Source: Gammaproteobacteria bacterium (lineage in GTDB: Bacteria; Pseudomonadota; Gammaproteobacteria; Steroidobacterales; Steroidobacteraceae). From it: 64,000 bases of DNA. Position 1 is the first letter of the stretch; the number at the start of each line of letters is the position of its first letter. The position numbers and the translations under genes are program-made. The notes beneath the pieces were generated by a model, which saw only the letters and a program-made list of their open reading frames with translations, was not told the DNA's origin and did no database searches. The stretch lies in contig PKRE01000001.1 of NCBI GenBank assembly GCA_017577615.1, forward strand, positions 186,001 through 250,000. The letters are read 5' to 3'. Shown here one piece after another: positions 62,581 to 64,000 of this stretch.

Positions 62581-63006
62581 ATGTACGACGCCAACAACGT
62601 ATTCGCGAGGATTCTGCGCGGCGAGCTGCCCGCCGCCAAAGTTTACGAGACCGATAAAGTGCTTGCCTTCATGGATGCCATGCCCCAGTCGGACGGGCAC
62701 ACGCTCGTGATCCCGAAGGCGCAAGCGCGCAATTTTTTCGATGTCGACCCCGACACGCTCGCAGAGCTGATCAAGGCCACACAGATCGTCGCGCGCGGTG
62801 TCAAGCGGGCGTTCAACCCGGACGGCATACGTATCGCCCAGTTCAACGACCCAGCTGCGGGTCAGACCGTGTTTCATCTGCACTTCCACATCATTCCCTG
62901 CTACGAGAACCAAGCGCTGCGAGCGCATTCACGCGAGATGGCTGATCCCGCCGTGCTCAAAGCTCACGCAGAGAGAATCAAGGCCGCGCTGGAATCGGGT
63001 GCCTAG
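62581..63006 (+). CDS. HIT family protein (histidine-triad hydrolase)
   Basis: A 141-residue nucleotide phosphoramidase/hydrolase of the HINT/Fhit-like superfamily. The histidine triad is H99-L-H101-F-H103 in VFHLHFHIIP. The N-terminal strand FARILRGELPAAKVYETD and GHTLVIPKAQARNFFDVDP are typical of bacterial HIT proteins. The ATG at 62581 has no clear ribosome site; an upstream TTG at 62560 would add 7 residues. The acetyl-CoA synthetase gene begins 73 bases downstream on the same strand. Confidence 0.93.
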   Translation: MYDANNVFARILRGELPAAKVYETDKVLAFMDAMPQSDGHTLVIPKAQARNFFDVDPDTLAELIKATQIVARGVKRAFNPDGIRIAQFNDPAAGQTVFHLHFHIIPCYENQALRAHSREMADPAVLKAHAERIKAALESGA

Positions 63007-63079
63007 GCGAGAACGTCAGCGCTACCGCCCACGATCCCGGCCGACAAACATCAAGAACGAAGGGGGTCCAATAACAACT

Positions 63080-64000
63080 ATGACCATTTTCAAAGTGCCG
63101 GAAGACTTTGCTGCGTTGGCACACTTGCGCCACGCGGATTATCAGCGGCTGTACGAGGAATCCATCAAAGATCCGCACGGATTCTGGGCTCGTATGGGTC
63201 GGCGCATTGACTGGATTCAACCCTATACGAAGGTCAAGGACACGAGCTTCGATCTGCAAGACTTCCGCATCCGTTGGTACTACGACGGCAAGCTGAACGT
63301 TTCGGCCAATTGTCTGGATCGGCATCTGACGAAACGCGGCGACAAGATCGCCATCATCTGGGAAGGCGACGATCCGCGCCTGTCTGAAACCATCACCTAT
63401 CGTCAGCTGTACGAGCGTGTGTGTCAGTGTGCGAACGCGCTCAAGTCGCTGGGCGTGCAGAAAGGCGACCGGGTTACGATCTATCTACCGATGATCCCGG
63501 AAGCCGCGATCGCAATGCTCGCGTGTGCGCGCATCGGCGCCATACATTCGGTCGTCTTCGGCGGATTCTCGTCGGACTCGCTCGCCGGACGTATCGCAGA
63601 TTGCGGCGCCTCCGTCGTCATCACCGCCGATGAAGGCATTCGTGGCGGCAAGCGCATTCCGCTGAAAGTGAACGTGGATCATGCGTTGCAGGATCCACAG
63701 ACCGCGAGCGTCAAGCACGTCCTCGTCGTGCGTCGCCTTGGCACGCGCGTGCACATGGAACCAGGTCGCGATCACTGGTTCGACGAGCTGGTCGCAACAC
63801 AGCCGAAAGAATGTCCACCGGTGCCCGTTGACGCCGAAGATCCCTTGTTCATCCTCTATACGTCGGGCTCGACGGGCAAACCGAAGGGCGTGCTGCACAC
63901 GAGCGGCGGCTACCTCGTATACGCATCGCTGACGCACGAGCTCGTGTTCGACCTGCGGGAAGACGACATCTATTGGTGCACCGCGGACGTCGGCTGGGTC
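63080..64000 (+). CDS. acs: Acetyl-CoA synthetase (C-terminus cut off)
   Basis: The first 307 residues of an AMP-forming acetyl-CoA ligase, which activates acetate to acetyl-CoA. The family N-terminus (ADYQRLYEESIKDPHGFWA), LNVSANCLDRHL, IYLPMIPEAAIAMLACARIG, VVFGGFSSDSLAGRI and the AMP loop YTSGSTGKPKGVLHT (near residue 260) are present. Full-length enzymes are about 650 residues, so the C-terminal half lies beyond the right edge. The ATG at 63080 has AAGGGGG somewhat far upstream (about 13 bases). It would supply acetyl-CoA for the PHA pathway encoded elsewhere in the window. Confidence 0.96.
   Translation, partial: MTIFKVPEDFAALAHLRHADYQRLYEESIKDPHGFWARMGRRIDWIQPYTKVKDTSFDLQDFRIRWYYDGKLNVSANCLDRHLTKRGDKIAIIWEGDDPRLSETITYRQLYERVCQCANALKSLGVQKGDRVTIYLPMIPEAAIAMLACARIGAIHSVVFGGFSSDSLAGRIADCGASVVITADEGIRGGKRIPLKVNVDHALQDPQTASVKHVLVVRRLGTRVHMEPGRDHWFDELVATQPKECPPVPVDAEDPLFILYTSGSTGKPKGVLHTSGGYLVYASLTHELVFDLREDDIYWCTADVGWV

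Overview
The window looks like a chromosomal segment from a GC-rich free-living gammaproteobacterium, possibly Nevskiales/Steroidobacteraceae or Xanthomonadales. The clues are a class III PHA synthase next to glycogen genes, a double-length UvrA, a roughly 1000-residue TonB-dependent receptor, DUF4404 and HIT genes before acetyl-CoA synthetase, and small G/C-rich hairpins at gene ends. This placement is inference from gene content; there is no rRNA gene to test it. I see no tRNA, rRNA, CRISPR array, prophage or insertion sequence. Gene packing is tight, with many ATGA overlaps.

Layout. 1-3968: RND efflux pump (cut by the left edge) with its adaptor. 4114-5058: cysteine synthase. 5173-11139: a carbon-storage block, with PHA synthase phaEC facing phaR, then glycogen synthase glgA, a small LEA14-like lipoprotein and glgC. 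11293-15571: two small exported proteins and a large TonB receptor, separated by a strong terminator. 16186-24753: a 1945-residue UvrA with four ATPase modules, an M48 membrane protease and LemA. 24875-31683: small envelope proteins, a CpxRA-like two-component system facing an EF-hand protein, a lipoprotein M48 protease, dienelactone hydrolase and folE. 31758-40816: lipid-type genes (SHOCT protein, EEP hydrolase, PLD-VTT fusion), an apparently exported D-2-hydroxyacid dehydrogenase and a 1322-residue FAD/Fe-S dehydrogenase. 41329-44839: a Do-type periplasmic protease followed by a second two-component system, with a sigma-E-like promoter upstream. 44892-49351: a degenerate secretin-like protein, three small unknowns, then a cyclic-di-GMP-I riboswitch ahead of a two-SPOR-domain protein. 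49410-57317: an AttEFGH-like ABC transporter/lipocalin operon with an outer-membrane protein, facing a GH17-GT2 glucan synthase. 57343-64000: an RluB-like pseudouridine synthase, TesB, HrpB, a DUF4404 protein, a HIT protein and acetyl-CoA synthetase (cut by the right edge).

Themes. The genes centre on carbon storage and acyl-CoA/acetate metabolism (phaEC, phaR, glgAC, tesB, acs) and on envelope maintenance and stress (RND pump, two two-component systems, Do protease, two M48 proteases, ABC/lipocalin, glucan synthase). The most interesting object is the c-di-GMP riboswitch (47421-47509) controlling a SPOR-domain protein with no visible export signal. Also notable are a family of G/C-rich inverted repeats at the 3' ends of genes, some of which appear to have become coding sequence, and an NAD-type dehydrogenase with a signal peptide next to a giant FAD/Fe-S dehydrogenase.
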